Translations under genes and position numbers: made by a program
DNA from: Rhodohalobacter halophilus
GTDB lineage: Bacteria > Bacteroidota > Rhodothermia > Balneolales > Balneolaceae
Direction of reading: 5' to 3'
Length of the DNA stretch: 64,000 nucleotides
Assembly (NCBI RefSeq): GCF_001715195.1
Contig: NZ_MDWE01000001.1
Coordinates: forward strand, 1 to 64,000
The notes under the pieces: model-generated
Database searches by the model: none
What the model was told of the DNA's origin: nothing
What the model saw: only the letters and a program-made list of their open reading frames with translations
Part shown: positions 51,862 through 61,061 of the stretch, in pieces
Numbering within the stretch: the stretch's first letter is position 1
Layout: the number at the start of each line of letters is the position of its first letter

Positions 51862-52365
51862 TTAATAGCCTGAATTGTCTTCCGGTGGGAGAATTACTGC
51901 GTCAATCACATGAACCACGCCATTTGATGCTTCTATATCAGCTGAAGCAATATTGGCGTCATTTACTTTTGCTCCGTAATCACTCAAAGAGATGGTTACT
52001 TCTGAACCCTCCACAGTTTCGGCCATCATGCCGTCACTCAAATCGCCGGACATCACTTCTGCAGGAATCACATGGTAGGTAAGAATTTCAACGAGTTGAT
52101 CGCGGTTTTCCGGCATCAATAGACTTTCTAACGTTCCATCCGGGAGTGCATCAAACGCTTCGTTTGTTGGGGCAAATACTGTAAATGGTCCGTCACCTTT
52201 CAGTACATCCACCAATCCGGCTGCTTCGATCGCAGCGACCAGTGTGGAAAGATTATCTGTATCCTGAGCAAGGCTCACAATATCGTGATGATCGTGATCT
52301 GAGGTTGAAATAGTATACGGTGCCATGGCCATAAAGCAAACTGCCAGAGCAAGCATACTCGTCAT
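51862..52365 (-). CDS. Fasciclin-domain protein, exported
   Basis: A 167-residue protein with an N-terminal hydrophobic segment and one FAS1 domain: LSTLVAAIEAAGLVDVLKG, GPFTVFAPTNEAFDALP, LTYHVIPAEVMSGDLS and SNGVVHVIDAVILPP. FAS1 proteins mediate adhesion and matrix contact. The signal peptide is short and lacks a basic start. Directly upstream and in frame there is ATG AAA TGA TTT AAA ATG; if TGA were TGG, the protein would begin MKWFKMTSM, a normal signal peptide. So a nonsense change may have forced the start at the internal ATG. Confidence 0.85.
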   Translation of the reverse strand: MTSMLALAVCFMAMAPYTISTSDHDHHDIVSLAQDTDNLSTLVAAIEAAGLVDVLKGDGPFTVFAPTNEAFDALPDGTLESLLMPENRDQLVEILTYHVIPAEVMSGDLSDGMMAETVEGSEVTISLSDYGAKVNDANIASADIEASNGVVHVIDAVILPPEDNSGY

Positions 52366-52672
52366 TTTAAATCATTTCATAACTGTTTCTTTTATTTGGG
52401 GTTAAGGATCTGATTTAAATTCGTTTTGTATCAGATTGCACACATAACCCCCTTTCATAAATTGAGCGTTCCCAAGCAGAATCAAACAATTTTTGGGAGG
52501 TTCAGGCTAAACAGTTGACGCATAAGTAGGTAGTTGATTACGCCAATTTTTTAACAAAGATTAGATTTGAACGGGTTTTCTGCTTCTGTAATTCATAAAC
52601 GACTCTTTTGTAAGATTTTTGCCGACCGAATCAATTTTTTATGGGAACGAATTCGCAATGTCAAGATCGTTG
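52366..52672. other. Gap between the fasciclin and pcm genes
   Basis: About 307 bases with no supported gene. It contains a possible stem formed by ggggttaaggatctgat near 52398 and atcagattgcacacataacccc near 52431, with bulges, which may be part of the fasciclin leader. Confidence 0.35.
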
Positions 52673-53332
52673 CTAATCCCAGCCTTTCTCTCCAATAAGC
52701 GGTACAAATTTAAAATGATTCAGTCTCTCTTCTTTAAACTCATCCTCACCGGTACGGGTAATCCGGATCATCACCTGGCTTTTCTGATCTCCGACCGGAA
52801 CCACCAAACGTCCGCCAATTTTTAGTTGGTGCATCAAATCTTCGGGAACCACAGGAGCACCGGCGGTCACCACTATGCCATCATACGGTGCATATGCACT
52901 CCAGCCGAGGGTTCCGTCACCCAGCTTCAAATGAGGCCGATAACCCAATTCCTGCAAGATCTCTTTGGCACTTCGGTAAAGCTTATCGTGCCGTTCCACA
53001 CTATATACATCAGCTCCCAGTTCGCATAGTACAGCAGACTGATACCCCGACCCGGTACCAATCTCAAGAATTTTATCTCCCTCTTGCACTTCCAGCAGCT
53101 CTGTCTGAGCTGCAACTGTGTAGGGTTGCGAGATCGTTTGCCCGTTCCCAATCGGAAGAGCGGAATCCTCATACGCCCTGTTCTCAAAAGCGGTGTCAAC
53201 AAAAAGATGGCGAGGGATGGAGTGAATTGCCTGCAATACCTGCTGATTCTTAATCCCCTTCTCCTCAATGGTTTTAACCAATGCAGCACGTCTTCTGCTA
53301 AATCGCTTTTTGGATCTGTTGCCTTTTGTCAA
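52673..53332 (-). CDS. pcm: Protein-L-isoaspartate O-methyltransferase
   Basis: A 219-residue repair enzyme that methylates isoaspartyl residues in aged proteins using S-adenosylmethionine. Signatures: IPRHLFVDTAFENRAYEDSA, TISQPYTVA, the SAM loop LEIGTGSGYQSAVL, VERHDKLY and VVPVGDQ. Length is normal. There is no ATG near the N-terminus; a TTG at 53330-53332 is the best start, suggesting low translation. It is monocistronic and divergent from the NhaC gene. Confidence 0.93.
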   Translation of the reverse strand: MTKGNRSKKRFSRRRAALVKTIEEKGIKNQQVLQAIHSIPRHLFVDTAFENRAYEDSALPIGNGQTISQPYTVAAQTELLEVQEGDKILEIGTGSGYQSAVLCELGADVYSVERHDKLYRSAKEILQELGYRPHLKLGDGTLGWSAYAPYDGIVVTAGAPVVPEDLMHQLKIGGRLVVPVGDQKSQVMIRITRTGEDEFKEERLNHFKFVPLIGEKGWD

Positions 53333-53555
53333 TGATTTATTTCAATTTTGTACCCGATTAAGGCGCTACTATTGCATCGCCAATGTCTTCTAAACATATC
53401 AAAATTCGGAATGACTATCGACCGGTGATCGGCCAATACCGCAAAAGAGTCAGATATTCACTAAAAAATGTAACTGAACTCTTTTTGGGGATTGTATTTA
53501 ATGACAATCCTTCTATTTTCAGAGCAGAAAAAATGTTTACCCATAACGCTCAGTG

Positions 53556-55289
53556 ATGAAAAAATTTGGCTTTTTAATCGGCTTTATCCTCCTCTCCACC
53601 TTGTTGTTCGGTTGGTTCGATGTACACGCAATGATGCAGGCAGAACCAACCGAAAATGGATATTACGGAACATGGATCAGTTTAATCCCACCCATCGTGG
53701 CAATCGGGCTGGCCTTGATTACCCGCGAAGTGGTATTATCACTCTTTGCGGGGATATGGATCGGCGCCCTCTTTCTTGTCAGTCTCAACCCGTTTGCCGG
53801 AACGGCCGAATCACTCGACCTTTTAGTTAATGCCCTGGTAGACGCGGATCACATTGCCATTATCGTTTTCAGTTTACTTCTCGGCGGAATGGTTGGGGTA
53901 ATGTCTCGCGGTGGAGGTACTCAGGGTGCCGTTGATGTTCTTGGAAAATTTGCCACCAGCCGGAAAAAAGGCCAGCTTCTCTCCTGGGCATCCGCACTGT
54001 TTATCTTTTTTGATGATTACGCCAACACGCTGATTCGGGGAAATGCACTGAGACCCATGACCGACCGGCTTAAAATCTCCCGAGAGAAACTGGCCTATAT
54101 TGTTGACTCCACCGCTGCACCCTTGGCAGTAAGTGCTGTGATAACCACATGGATTGGTTTTAAAATCACACAGATTCAAAACTCACTGTCCGGTATTGCT
54201 GACCAGACAGCTGACCCGGAGTTATCTGCTCAACTGATGGCCGGTGCTGAAAACGCTTTTACGATCTTTCTTCACTCCGTTCCCTACCTGTTCTATCCTA
54301 TTCTTGCCCTCGCCTTTGTGCTGATGACGATTATTATGAGAAGAGAATTCGGCCCGATGTACGATGCTGAAAAAAGAGCCGCATCAGGTGGCGGTGTGAT
54401 TCGTCCGGGCTCTATGCCGGCAACCGATACCAGTCTTTCGAGCCTTCAGCCCAAAGAAGACAAACCCAAGCGGTGGTACAATGCGGGGCTTCCGGTAATC
54501 TCTGTAATTTTAGTAGCCCTCTACGGACTTTACTCCACAGGCAGCGCCGGTCTTGCGCCGAGCGAAGGCGGACTGACAAACATTATCGGAAATGCCGATC
54601 CGTTTGCAGCCCTGCTTTGGGCCTCATTTACCGGGTGTGCTGTAGCGATAGGATTGGTTGTATTTCAAAAAATTCTGACACTCAACCAGGCACTCGAGTC
54701 TTGGGTTGGCGGTATGCAATCAATGTTAATGGCCGTCATCATTCTGATATTAGCCTGGGGACTTGGAGGTGTTACGCAGGAGATCGGAACCGGAACTTAT
54801 CTTGCCGGACTTCTGGAAGACTCACTGCCGCTGGCACTTTTACCCGGTCTTGTCTTTTTTATAGCTGCCGTTACCGCATTCTCAACCGGAACATCATGGG
54901 GAACCATGGCTATTCTTTTCCCGGTCGTTGTGCCATTGGCTGTTGCAATGGGCGCCGGAGTTGGGTTCGCAGGTGGCGAACACTACGGAATTCTGCTTGG
55001 ATCAGTCAGTTCTGTGATGGCAGGTGCTGTATTTGGTGATCACTGTTCCCCAATTTCAGACACCACGGTTCTCAGTTCGATGTCTTCTGCCTGTGATCTG
55101 ATTGACCACGTAAGAACTCAGCTACCCTATGCGCTGGTTGTGGCTTTTGTAGCCCTCATTGTCGGTGAACTACCGGCGGCATTCGACTGGATTCATCCGT
55201 TTTGGGGACTGCTGGCAGGATTGGTTATCCTCTACTTCATTCTGAAGTTTTTTGGGAAAGATCCAGAGGCCGCAGCCCCACAAGCGTAG
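53556..55289 (+). CDS. Na+/H+ antiporter, NhaC family
   Basis: A 577-residue membrane protein with about 12 hydrophobic helices and an N-terminal signal-like segment, a large loop at about 260-300, and the conserved cores FIFFDDYANTLIRGNALRPM and GVFGDHCSPISDTTVLSS-type segment (AVFGDHCSPISDTTVL). It exchanges Na+ for H+ and supports salt and pH tolerance. I chose the ATG at 53556 over a GTG three bases earlier. It stands alone, followed by a repeat region. Confidence 0.93.
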   Translation: MKKFGFLIGFILLSTLLFGWFDVHAMMQAEPTENGYYGTWISLIPPIVAIGLALITREVVLSLFAGIWIGALFLVSLNPFAGTAESLDLLVNALVDADHIAIIVFSLLLGGMVGVMSRGGGTQGAVDVLGKFATSRKKGQLLSWASALFIFFDDYANTLIRGNALRPMTDRLKISREKLAYIVDSTAAPLAVSAVITTWIGFKITQIQNSLSGIADQTADPELSAQLMAGAENAFTIFLHSVPYLFYPILALAFVLMTIIMRREFGPMYDAEKRAASGGGVIRPGSMPATDTSLSSLQPKEDKPKRWYNAGLPVISVILVALYGLYSTGSAGLAPSEGGLTNIIGNADPFAALLWASFTGCAVAIGLVVFQKILTLNQALESWVGGMQSMLMAVIILILAWGLGGVTQEIGTGTYLAGLLEDSLPLALLPGLVFFIAAVTAFSTGTSWGTMAILFPVVVPLAVAMGAGVGFAGGEHYGILLGSVSSVMAGAVFGDHCSPISDTTVLSSMSSACDLIDHVRTQLPYALVVAFVALIVGELPAAFDWIHPFWGLLAGLVILYFILKFFGKDPEAAAPQA

Positions 55290-55305
55290 CAGTTAGTTAA
55301 TGTAT

Positions 55306-55400
55306 AGGAGGCTCTTTTTGAGCCGCACCTACGGCGCTAACTTGGTATACGGGGTTCCTGCTGTTACAAGTATACTGCTCCATCCGGAGCAGTTTTAGTT
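55306..55400. repeat. Dispersed hairpin repeat copy
   Basis: gccgcacctacggcgc (near 55322) is followed by a spacer and actgctcc-atcc-ggagcagt (55374-55393) and tttt. The order matches the copies at 40676 and, reversed, at 32412. The rest of the 55290-55534 gap carries further short cggagc/ggagcg pieces but no gene. Confidence 0.7.
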
Positions 55401-55534
55401 TCGTTCAAAAATTTGACGAATTACGCTAGATTAGCTCGACCCATCGGGACGAAACATGGGTAGAATAAGATCTGATCTCAAATTTCTGAAAAAGCTCCGC
55501 AGGAGCGACACCTACTCACACTGTTTGAAAACCG

Positions 55535-55606
55535 AGCCGGAGATCGGATTTGAACCGACGACCTATTCTTTACGAGAGAATTGCTCTACCCCTGAGCTAC
55601 TCCGGC
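55535..55606 (-). tRNA. tRNA-Thr, anticodon CGU
   Basis: 72 bases on the minus strand fold into a full cloverleaf: acceptor GCCGGAG/CTCCGGC, D arm GCTC/GAGC, anticodon stem ATTCT/AGAAT with loop CTCGTAA (anticodon CGT in DNA), T arm GTCGG/CCGAT with TTCGAAT. Discriminator base T. No CCA is encoded. Confidence 0.93.
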
Positions 55607-55745
55607 ATAAAAAAGTGATGTAAATATAAAGAGATTTCTAAATGCAGATCAATATGAGCAATAAATTACGGTAAAGTCACACTCCTTAATCAACCATCAA
55701 TCCTGAAATTTATTACCTTTTTCATCTATCGAATAGAATAGAAAT

Positions 55746-55818
55746 GACTCCGTAGTTCAACAGGATAGAACGAAAGCCTCCTAAGCTTTAAATCTGGGTT
55801 CGAGTCCCGGCGGGGTCA
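55746..55818 (+). tRNA. tRNA-Arg, anticodon CCU
   Basis: 73 bases: acceptor GACTCCG/CGGGGTC, D arm GTTC/GAAC, anticodon stem AAAGC/GCTTT with loop CTCCTAA (anticodon CCT in DNA), T arm CTGGG/CCCGG with TTCGAGT, discriminator A. It reads AGG codons. It faces away from the tRNA-Thr gene. Confidence 0.93.
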
Positions 55819-55961
55819 CTTAGAGTTTTTCCGCACCCATAATTTTGATTAAACCACTATCGCCAACATACTTCAGATTCAGGGACGAGAAGCCTGTCCC
55901 GATGTAGTTAATCGGTAAGTACCGGCAATGATACTCGATCTTTTCCTACTTCTATAAAGAA

Positions 55962-56876
55962 TTAAGTTTTCTCTTTCTTACCCCAACCGAATGGTTTTCC
56001 TGCCAGTTTAAGCGGTGCAGTTCCGATATATTTCACAACAAGTTTGGTTCCATCTAACACGATTCCACCGAGCAGCCTGGCCGCCTCTGCCGTTGCCGAA
56101 TTCCGAATTGACTGACGGCGTTTTTTAACAAGCGTGCCGCAATATTGTTGAGCAACCTTGCCTACTCTCAATGTTAAGAATGCGTTCGAACTCCCGGCCA
56201 ATACCGAGCTGACTACCATCTGTGTTCCCGGTACCAGGGAAAATGCAGCCCCTACACCCTGACTCATCGACGACTCCACAATTTCATAATACTCCGCCTC
56301 ATCTATACTGCTGGCGATAAAGGCTGTCACCATCACATTGGTGTAGAGATAACCTAAATCCTTTATGGTAGGCCGCTGGGCATAGATGTGGGCAATATCC
56401 CAAATCAAACGGACTTGAAGACCCAGTATAAAAAGCGCATCAAGTGCGCCGTTTTGTGAGATGGCAGTTGTGATAAAAGCTCGTTTAGCTGTGCGTTTGA
56501 TTGACTTGTCAGACTCTTGATTTAATTGATGGATCGCCTGTTGAACATGATCCACGCCCTCAATCTGATCCAATTTCACAATGGGGTTCTGCCTCAGCCG
56601 AATGGTCAGTTTTTCTATGTAGCGATCAAATTCAGGTCCCTCATCGGAGTCGGGAGGAATCAACCTGCCGGGAAGTTTGATGTAAAGCCAAACCGGGGCC
56701 AATACCGCTACAGTGGCAATCAGCAAAAATACTACAAGTGAAACCTGTCCCAGCACCGGGTGAAGGTCTCCCAAATAGTTTGCAAACTGAATAATCTGGT
56801 TGATTATAACAATCAGTATCAATGTAGAAAAGGCAAACGCCGTGATGGTTAAAACTCGTCGGATCTCTCTTTTCAT
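55962..56876 (-). CDS. DUF697-family membrane protein
   Basis: A 304-residue protein with two N-terminal membrane helices (about 8-28 and 40-62), a cytoplasmic helical part (RLRQNPIVKLDQIEG) and a C-terminal DUF697-like domain with hydrophobic helices (SQNGALDALFILGLQVRLIWDIAHIYAQRP, GAAFSLVPGTQMVVSSVLAG). Related E. coli proteins (YcjF) are inner-membrane proteins of unknown biochemical role. It stands alone. No enzymatic motif is seen. Confidence 0.82.
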   Translation of the reverse strand: MKREIRRVLTITAFAFSTLILIVIINQIIQFANYLGDLHPVLGQVSLVVFLLIATVAVLAPVWLYIKLPGRLIPPDSDEGPEFDRYIEKLTIRLRQNPIVKLDQIEGVDHVQQAIHQLNQESDKSIKRTAKRAFITTAISQNGALDALFILGLQVRLIWDIAHIYAQRPTIKDLGYLYTNVMVTAFIASSIDEAEYYEIVESSMSQGVGAAFSLVPGTQMVVSSVLAGSSNAFLTLRVGKVAQQYCGTLVKKRRQSIRNSATAEAARLLGGIVLDGTKLVVKYIGTAPLKLAGKPFGWGKKEKT

Positions 56877-57026
56877 ATCACTCTTCAGTATAATGTGGAT
56901 TTACGCATTTAATCACTTCAAGATAAAGTATACTTATTGTTAAATCTTTCATTACTTCAAATTGGAAAATATTTCTGATTCATCAGCCGTTCCTGTCTTA
57001 ACCTATCTACTACAACCGTGGGTGTA

Positions 57027-57497
57027 ATGAAGTGTCTAATCTTTATTTCGATCACTTTTATGCTGTATTCCATCACAGCACAATCCATCAACGCCCAATC
57101 AGACATTCTTAAACCGGGATCAACTGTTCGGGTGAGCTCGTTACTGACTGATGAAGGCCCCATTATTGGGACAATTGAAGAATTAACTGAATTTGATATA
57201 GCCGTTAATTACCGAAATCGAATCATTTATATTCCATATCATACTATTGAACAACTTGAAGTTCATACGGGAATCAGGAGAAGAACCGGTCGCGGTGCAT
57301 TAATCGGTTTGGGAAGCGGAGCTGTACTCGGCGGACTGATTGGAGCGATAACATACACAGAGTGTGTATCAGAGGGTTGGTTTGATTGTATGTTCACGTA
57401 TGATAGCAGAGCTGAATCTGCCGGTTTAAATGCCTTACTTTTGGGTGCAGTTGGTGGGTTGACAGGGGCCATTATCGGAGCAACGAAAAAAAACTGA
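57027..57497 (+). CDS. Hypothetical exported protein with glycine-zipper segment
   Basis: A 156-residue protein from the ATG at 57027 with a signal peptide (to about AQS-27). The mature part has a short beta barrel-like domain (VRVSSLLTDEGPIIGTIEE, RNRIIYIPYHTIEQLEV) followed by Gly-rich helices (ALIGLGSGAVLGGLIGAITY, LLGAVGGLTGAIIGAT) of the glycine-zipper kind that insert in or lie on membranes, with a cysteine pair (TECVSEGWFDC) between. Similar proteins occur in Bacteroidota without known function. Confidence 0.75.
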   Translation: MKCLIFISITFMLYSITAQSINAQSDILKPGSTVRVSSLLTDEGPIIGTIEELTEFDIAVNYRNRIIYIPYHTIEQLEVHTGIRRRTGRGALIGLGSGAVLGGLIGAITYTECVSEGWFDCMFTYDSRAESAGLNALLLGAVGGLTGAIIGATKKN

Positions 57498-57644
57498 ACA
57501 TTGGCTTTTTATCTCGAATCCGCGTTATTTATCTTCCGGGAGTAGCTTCAGCTCCTTCCTATCCGATCAAAAGAATCCCTATCCATATATTACCGTAAGG
57601 CTCAAATTTTGATAAAACAACTATACCATCACTTTTGCTGATTA

Positions 57645-57863
57645 TCAATCATCCTCAATACGCTGCCTGTAAAACCAATATACATAACCGCAGTTGTCAC
57701 ATATCTTATTTAGAGCATCACGGTTCAGCCAGTCGAAACTGAAAAAGCTGGCACCCCGTGTATTCATCAGCGTACGGCGCGTCCAGAATTGATCGTGATC
57801 GCAAACCGGACAGGTTATCTTCTTTCCATCTACTGTAAATTCTTTCACTTCTTTTTTGGGCAT
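57645..57863 (-). CDS. Small zinc-ribbon protein
   Basis: A 72-residue protein with two zinc knuckles, CPVC at about 18-21 and CDNC at about 55-58, typical of a small nucleic-acid-binding zinc-ribbon family. The remaining residues (DGKKITCPVCDHDQFWTRR, FDWLNRDALNK) match this group in length. The role is unknown; binding RNA or DNA is inferred. It stands alone. Confidence 0.78.
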   Translation of the reverse strand: MPKKEVKEFTVDGKKITCPVCDHDQFWTRRTLMNTRGASFFSFDWLNRDALNKICDNCGYVYWFYRQRIEDD

Positions 57864-57949
57864 AATATCATTTTTTGATGGCTGTTGATCTGGTTTTCAA
57901 TGTATGTTAATTAAAGAAATTGTTTGGTTGAATTCACATCAAAGGGGGG

Positions 57950-58110
57950 CTTTTCTAGTAAGAGAACGCAGAGAGATCTCTTTATTCTAACCCCGTGCAT
58001 TTCAATAGGAGATCTCTCCACTCTCTCACTCCGTTCGTTCGGTTAAGATGACAGCAGCCAATCGTAAGAAAGTGGTGAGCAAAGCGAATGCATCGAGAGA
58101 TCTTTGTCTA
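57950..58110. repeat. Direct and inverted gagatctct repeats
   Basis: agagatctcttt, ggagatctctcc and gagagatcttt occur within about 140 bases downstream of the cryptochrome gene, with a tcactccgttcgttcggtt piece between. This matches a common dispersed intergenic element of this lineage; no gene is seen. Confidence 0.5.
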
Positions 58111-58111
58111 C

Positions 58112-59548
58112 TCAGTCTCGTTTTTTAACCTCCTCATAGCTCTTCTCAAGATCAATCATAGGTTTTGGAGAGTCCTTACCCAAAATGCACTCATTCAGCT
58201 TTTGCTGATCTTCACTCATCTTCCACGGCTCGTGCACAAACTCATCCGGCACATATTTCAGCTCCGGCAGCCAGTGACGCACATACTCTCCGTCGGAGTC
58301 ATATTTTTGTGCCTGCCCAACAATGTTGAAGTAACGGTTCCGGGGATCGTGTCCCACGGTTGAATTATACGCCCAGTTTCCCCAGTTGCTGCATACATCG
58401 TAGTCGAGCAGCAGTGATTCAAACCATGCGGCGCCCCAGCGCCAGTCAAAGTTGAGATTTTGTGCAAGGAAGCTGGCTACATTTTGCCTTCCCCGATTGC
58501 TCATGTATCCGGTCCGTTTCAACTCACGCATATTTGCATCTATAAACGGGATTCCCGTTTCTCCTTCCTTCCACTTCTCAAACCTGGTTTGATCTGTTCG
58601 TTTTTCCAGGTTTTTCTCCTGAATGCCACCCAGCTTAAAAATTTTATCGCCGTGCTTGCGGGCTGAGTATCGAAAGTAGTCGCGCCAGATCAATTCAAAC
58701 TTCATCCAATATGTAGATACATTTTTATGAACCTCGTTCTCATACTTCTCAATCTGATTGTGAATAGATCTTGCAGAAATACAGCCATGAGCCAGCCAGG
58801 GAGAAAACTTAGACGAGAAATCAGCACCCAGCAGACCATTTCGCTTAAATTTATAGTTTCTGAGCTCATCACTTTTAAAGAAGTAGTGATTCAACCTTTC
58901 CCACGCCTCATCCTCTCCGCCTTTAAATTTTAGCACGGCTCGACCATCCGGTTCAACGCTCTGAAGGCCCAGATCATCTAAAGCGGGCAACTCACCCGGA
59001 TCGTCTATTTCGATAAACTCTATATTCTCAGGAACCGGCAGAGGTTTCCGAACTTCACCTTTTTTCTCCACTTTCTTTCGAAACTGCGTAAAAACATCCG
59101 GAATCTTGACAGGAGCAAAAGGCAGATCATCGGGTTGATACATCTCATGTCCCCAAAATTTTCTTATACGTATATCTACGTAGTTTTCAATACGTTTTTC
59201 TACCTGCTTTTCCTCAGATGTAACCTCAGCATGGTAGTAGAGCTGATCGATATGATAGGTTTCTATCAGTCGGGGAATTACATCTTCTGGCTTACCCATC
59301 TGAACAACCAAATTTCCACCGGCTTTTTTCAGGCTCTCCCGCAAACTGATCAGGGATTCAATCAAAAATTGTGACCTGAATGAGCCCGTTTTGGGCCAAC
59401 CGTGCTCCGTTTTTACATAGTGCCTTGGATCAAAACAGTACAATGCGACTATCTTTCCCTCTTCTGCTCCTCTAAAGAGCGGTTCGTGGTCTTTAATTCT
59501 TATATCGTTTCGATACCAGATCAGTGTATTCATTTGCTCATTCTGCAT
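58112..59548 (-). CDS. DASH-type cryptochrome/photolyase
   Basis: A 478-residue flavoprotein. The photolyase domain (LIWYRNDIRIKDHEPL, GSFRSQFLIESLISLRE) and FAD-binding domain (WLAHGCISARSI, MKFELIWRDYFRY, TGIPFIDANMRELKRTGYMSNRGRQN) are complete, and the DASH signature RNRYFNIVGQAQKYDSDGEYVRHWLPEL is present. It repairs pyrimidine dimers, mainly in single-stranded DNA, using light. Length matches DASH proteins, and the C-terminus lacks the plant extension. It stands alone. Confidence 0.93.
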   Translation of the reverse strand: MQNEQMNTLIWYRNDIRIKDHEPLFRGAEEGKIVALYCFDPRHYVKTEHGWPKTGSFRSQFLIESLISLRESLKKAGGNLVVQMGKPEDVIPRLIETYHIDQLYYHAEVTSEEKQVEKRIENYVDIRIRKFWGHEMYQPDDLPFAPVKIPDVFTQFRKKVEKKGEVRKPLPVPENIEFIEIDDPGELPALDDLGLQSVEPDGRAVLKFKGGEDEAWERLNHYFFKSDELRNYKFKRNGLLGADFSSKFSPWLAHGCISARSIHNQIEKYENEVHKNVSTYWMKFELIWRDYFRYSARKHGDKIFKLGGIQEKNLEKRTDQTRFEKWKEGETGIPFIDANMRELKRTGYMSNRGRQNVASFLAQNLNFDWRWGAAWFESLLLDYDVCSNWGNWAYNSTVGHDPRNRYFNIVGQAQKYDSDGEYVRHWLPELKYVPDEFVHEPWKMSEDQQKLNECILGKDSPKPMIDLEKSYEEVKKRD

Positions 59549-59653
59549 TTAATTAATCTTCACAGGCAACATGGAAACGCTTTGAAAGCATTCCTTTTTT
59601 ATTGGAATGATTCCGGCTCTATTCCCCTTATATGTTTCTGAAGCCGTAAATCA

Positions 59654-60910
59654 ATGCTAACTAAACAGTTAACAATGAGAGAATTACATACAGCAATTAC
59701 TTCCTTACTAATCGGCATTATTTTTACACTCTTTTCGGGTGTATTGTTCATTGCCGAAGCACAATCTGACGACGAGTCATCGCTCCATGTCGGTGGCGCG
59801 CTGCGTTATAACTTGCTTCTTCAAAGTTACGAGAGCGATATCGATGCAAACAGTTCTCAGTTCACATGGGACACTTGGAGAATTAATGTTCTATATGATA
59901 ACCCCGGAGGAATCGGGCTGAATTTCGAATATCGGTTCTACCCTACGTTTGGTACTCATTTCATTAAACAGGGATGGCTTGATTACTCTATTTCCGAAAA
60001 TACAGAGGTACAATTAGGTGTTACGCAGGTTCCGTTTGGTAACATTCAGTACAACTCCAATAACTGGTGGTTTAGCCTCCCTTATTATGTGGGTCTTGAA
60101 GATGATCATGATATGGGAATAAAATTCACCCATACCACAAATAACATGCAGTGGGATTTTGCCTATTTCTTCTCGGCTGATCCTGAAGGCCCGGTTGGCG
60201 GTGACGGAAACTTTGGCGTTGGCGGGTCCGGCCGTTACTCTTATGACGTAATTCCTGGCGACGATGCCTCCCTCACTGAGAGAAACCAATTTAATGTTCG
60301 CGGCGCCTATCAGTTCGATAGCGGAGAGTTTGGGGCGTCTGTTCAGTATGGACAGCTCTACAATTCCGTCCGTGACGAGATGGACAGTCAATACGCATTT
60401 GCCATTCATGCAGATTACAACGTTGGGAACATCAATATCAAACCGCAATTCCTGTACTACGGCATGGATGTAGCGGATGATTCGGGAACAGATCTTAGCA
60501 CCGTTTATATGGGAGCCTATGGAATTCCATACGAGGTCTCCACTGAAGCCTGGATTGCGACTCTTGGACTCTCCTACTCATACGATGTTGACTGGGGACC
60601 GGTAACCAACATTAACTTTTATAATGATTTCAGCTATATGCAGAATACAATTGGTGAGGGAACCACAACTCTCGCATCCGGTGATCAGCTAACGCTGGAT
60701 GACAATTTTCAGCACACCATTCAAAATATTACAGGCTTCATGGTTACTGCTGGCCCAGTCTTCACCTATTTTGATATTGCGCAAGGTGTTAATCAACCCT
60801 GGCTTACCGACAACTTTGGAGTTGGTGTTGGGCCCGGTCACGAAGACCTTGGACTCGGTGACTCAGAGTATAACATTCGATTCAACATCAACATCGGGTA
60901 CTACTTCTAA
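59654..60910 (+). CDS. Outer-membrane porin-like barrel protein
   Basis: A 418-residue protein with a signal peptide (about 10-35, cleaved near AEAQS) and alternating beta strands throughout (GLNFEYRFYPTF, FGASVQYGQLYNSV, NIRFNINIGYYF with a terminal aromatic Phe). It resembles Bacteroidota phosphate-selective porin-like proteins. An ATG at 59675 is an alternative start. It precedes the BCCT transporter gene with a 151-base hairpin-containing gap, so it may let the BCCT substrate, such as betaine or choline, cross the outer membrane; this is inferred from position. Confidence 0.85.
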   Translation: MLTKQLTMRELHTAITSLLIGIIFTLFSGVLFIAEAQSDDESSLHVGGALRYNLLLQSYESDIDANSSQFTWDTWRINVLYDNPGGIGLNFEYRFYPTFGTHFIKQGWLDYSISENTEVQLGVTQVPFGNIQYNSNNWWFSLPYYVGLEDDHDMGIKFTHTTNNMQWDFAYFFSADPEGPVGGDGNFGVGGSGRYSYDVIPGDDASLTERNQFNVRGAYQFDSGEFGASVQYGQLYNSVRDEMDSQYAFAIHADYNVGNINIKPQFLYYGMDVADDSGTDLSTVYMGAYGIPYEVSTEAWIATLGLSYSYDVDWGPVTNINFYNDFSYMQNTIGEGTTTLASGDQLTLDDNFQHTIQNITGFMVTAGPVFTYFDIAQGVNQPWLTDNFGVGVGPGHEDLGLGDSEYNIRFNINIGYYF

Positions 60911-60959
60911 TTTGGTAACAGATCAAATCTATCTTGGCGATTGAATTGTCAATGCAAAC

Positions 60960-60999
60960 TGCACTACCAATTACCCTTTGCGGGTGATTTGGCGGTGCA
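60960..60999 (+). promoter_or_regulatory. Hairpin between porin and BCCT genes
   Basis: tgcactaccaattaccc (60960-60976) can pair with gggtgatttggcggtgca (60982-60999) through a 5-base loop, using several G-T pairs. There is no T run, so it may be a weak terminator or an RNA element that balances porin and transporter expression. Confidence 0.45.
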
Positions 61000-61061
61000 T
61001 ACCAAATTTACCATTTTAGAGTCGCCAAGCTCATTAACCTTAACTTAAAGGTAATAAACGT

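Noticed and set aside
7140-52395. Stop-codon reassignment (readthrough of TAG, TAA or TGA) as a general code change
   Set aside because: Each suspected case uses a different stop codon, and dozens of neighbouring genes end normally at all three; point mutations or sequence errors are simpler.
55535-55818. tRNA genes as insertion site of a mobile element
   Set aside because: Neither tRNA has a duplicated 3' end nearby, and there is no integrase gene in the flanks.
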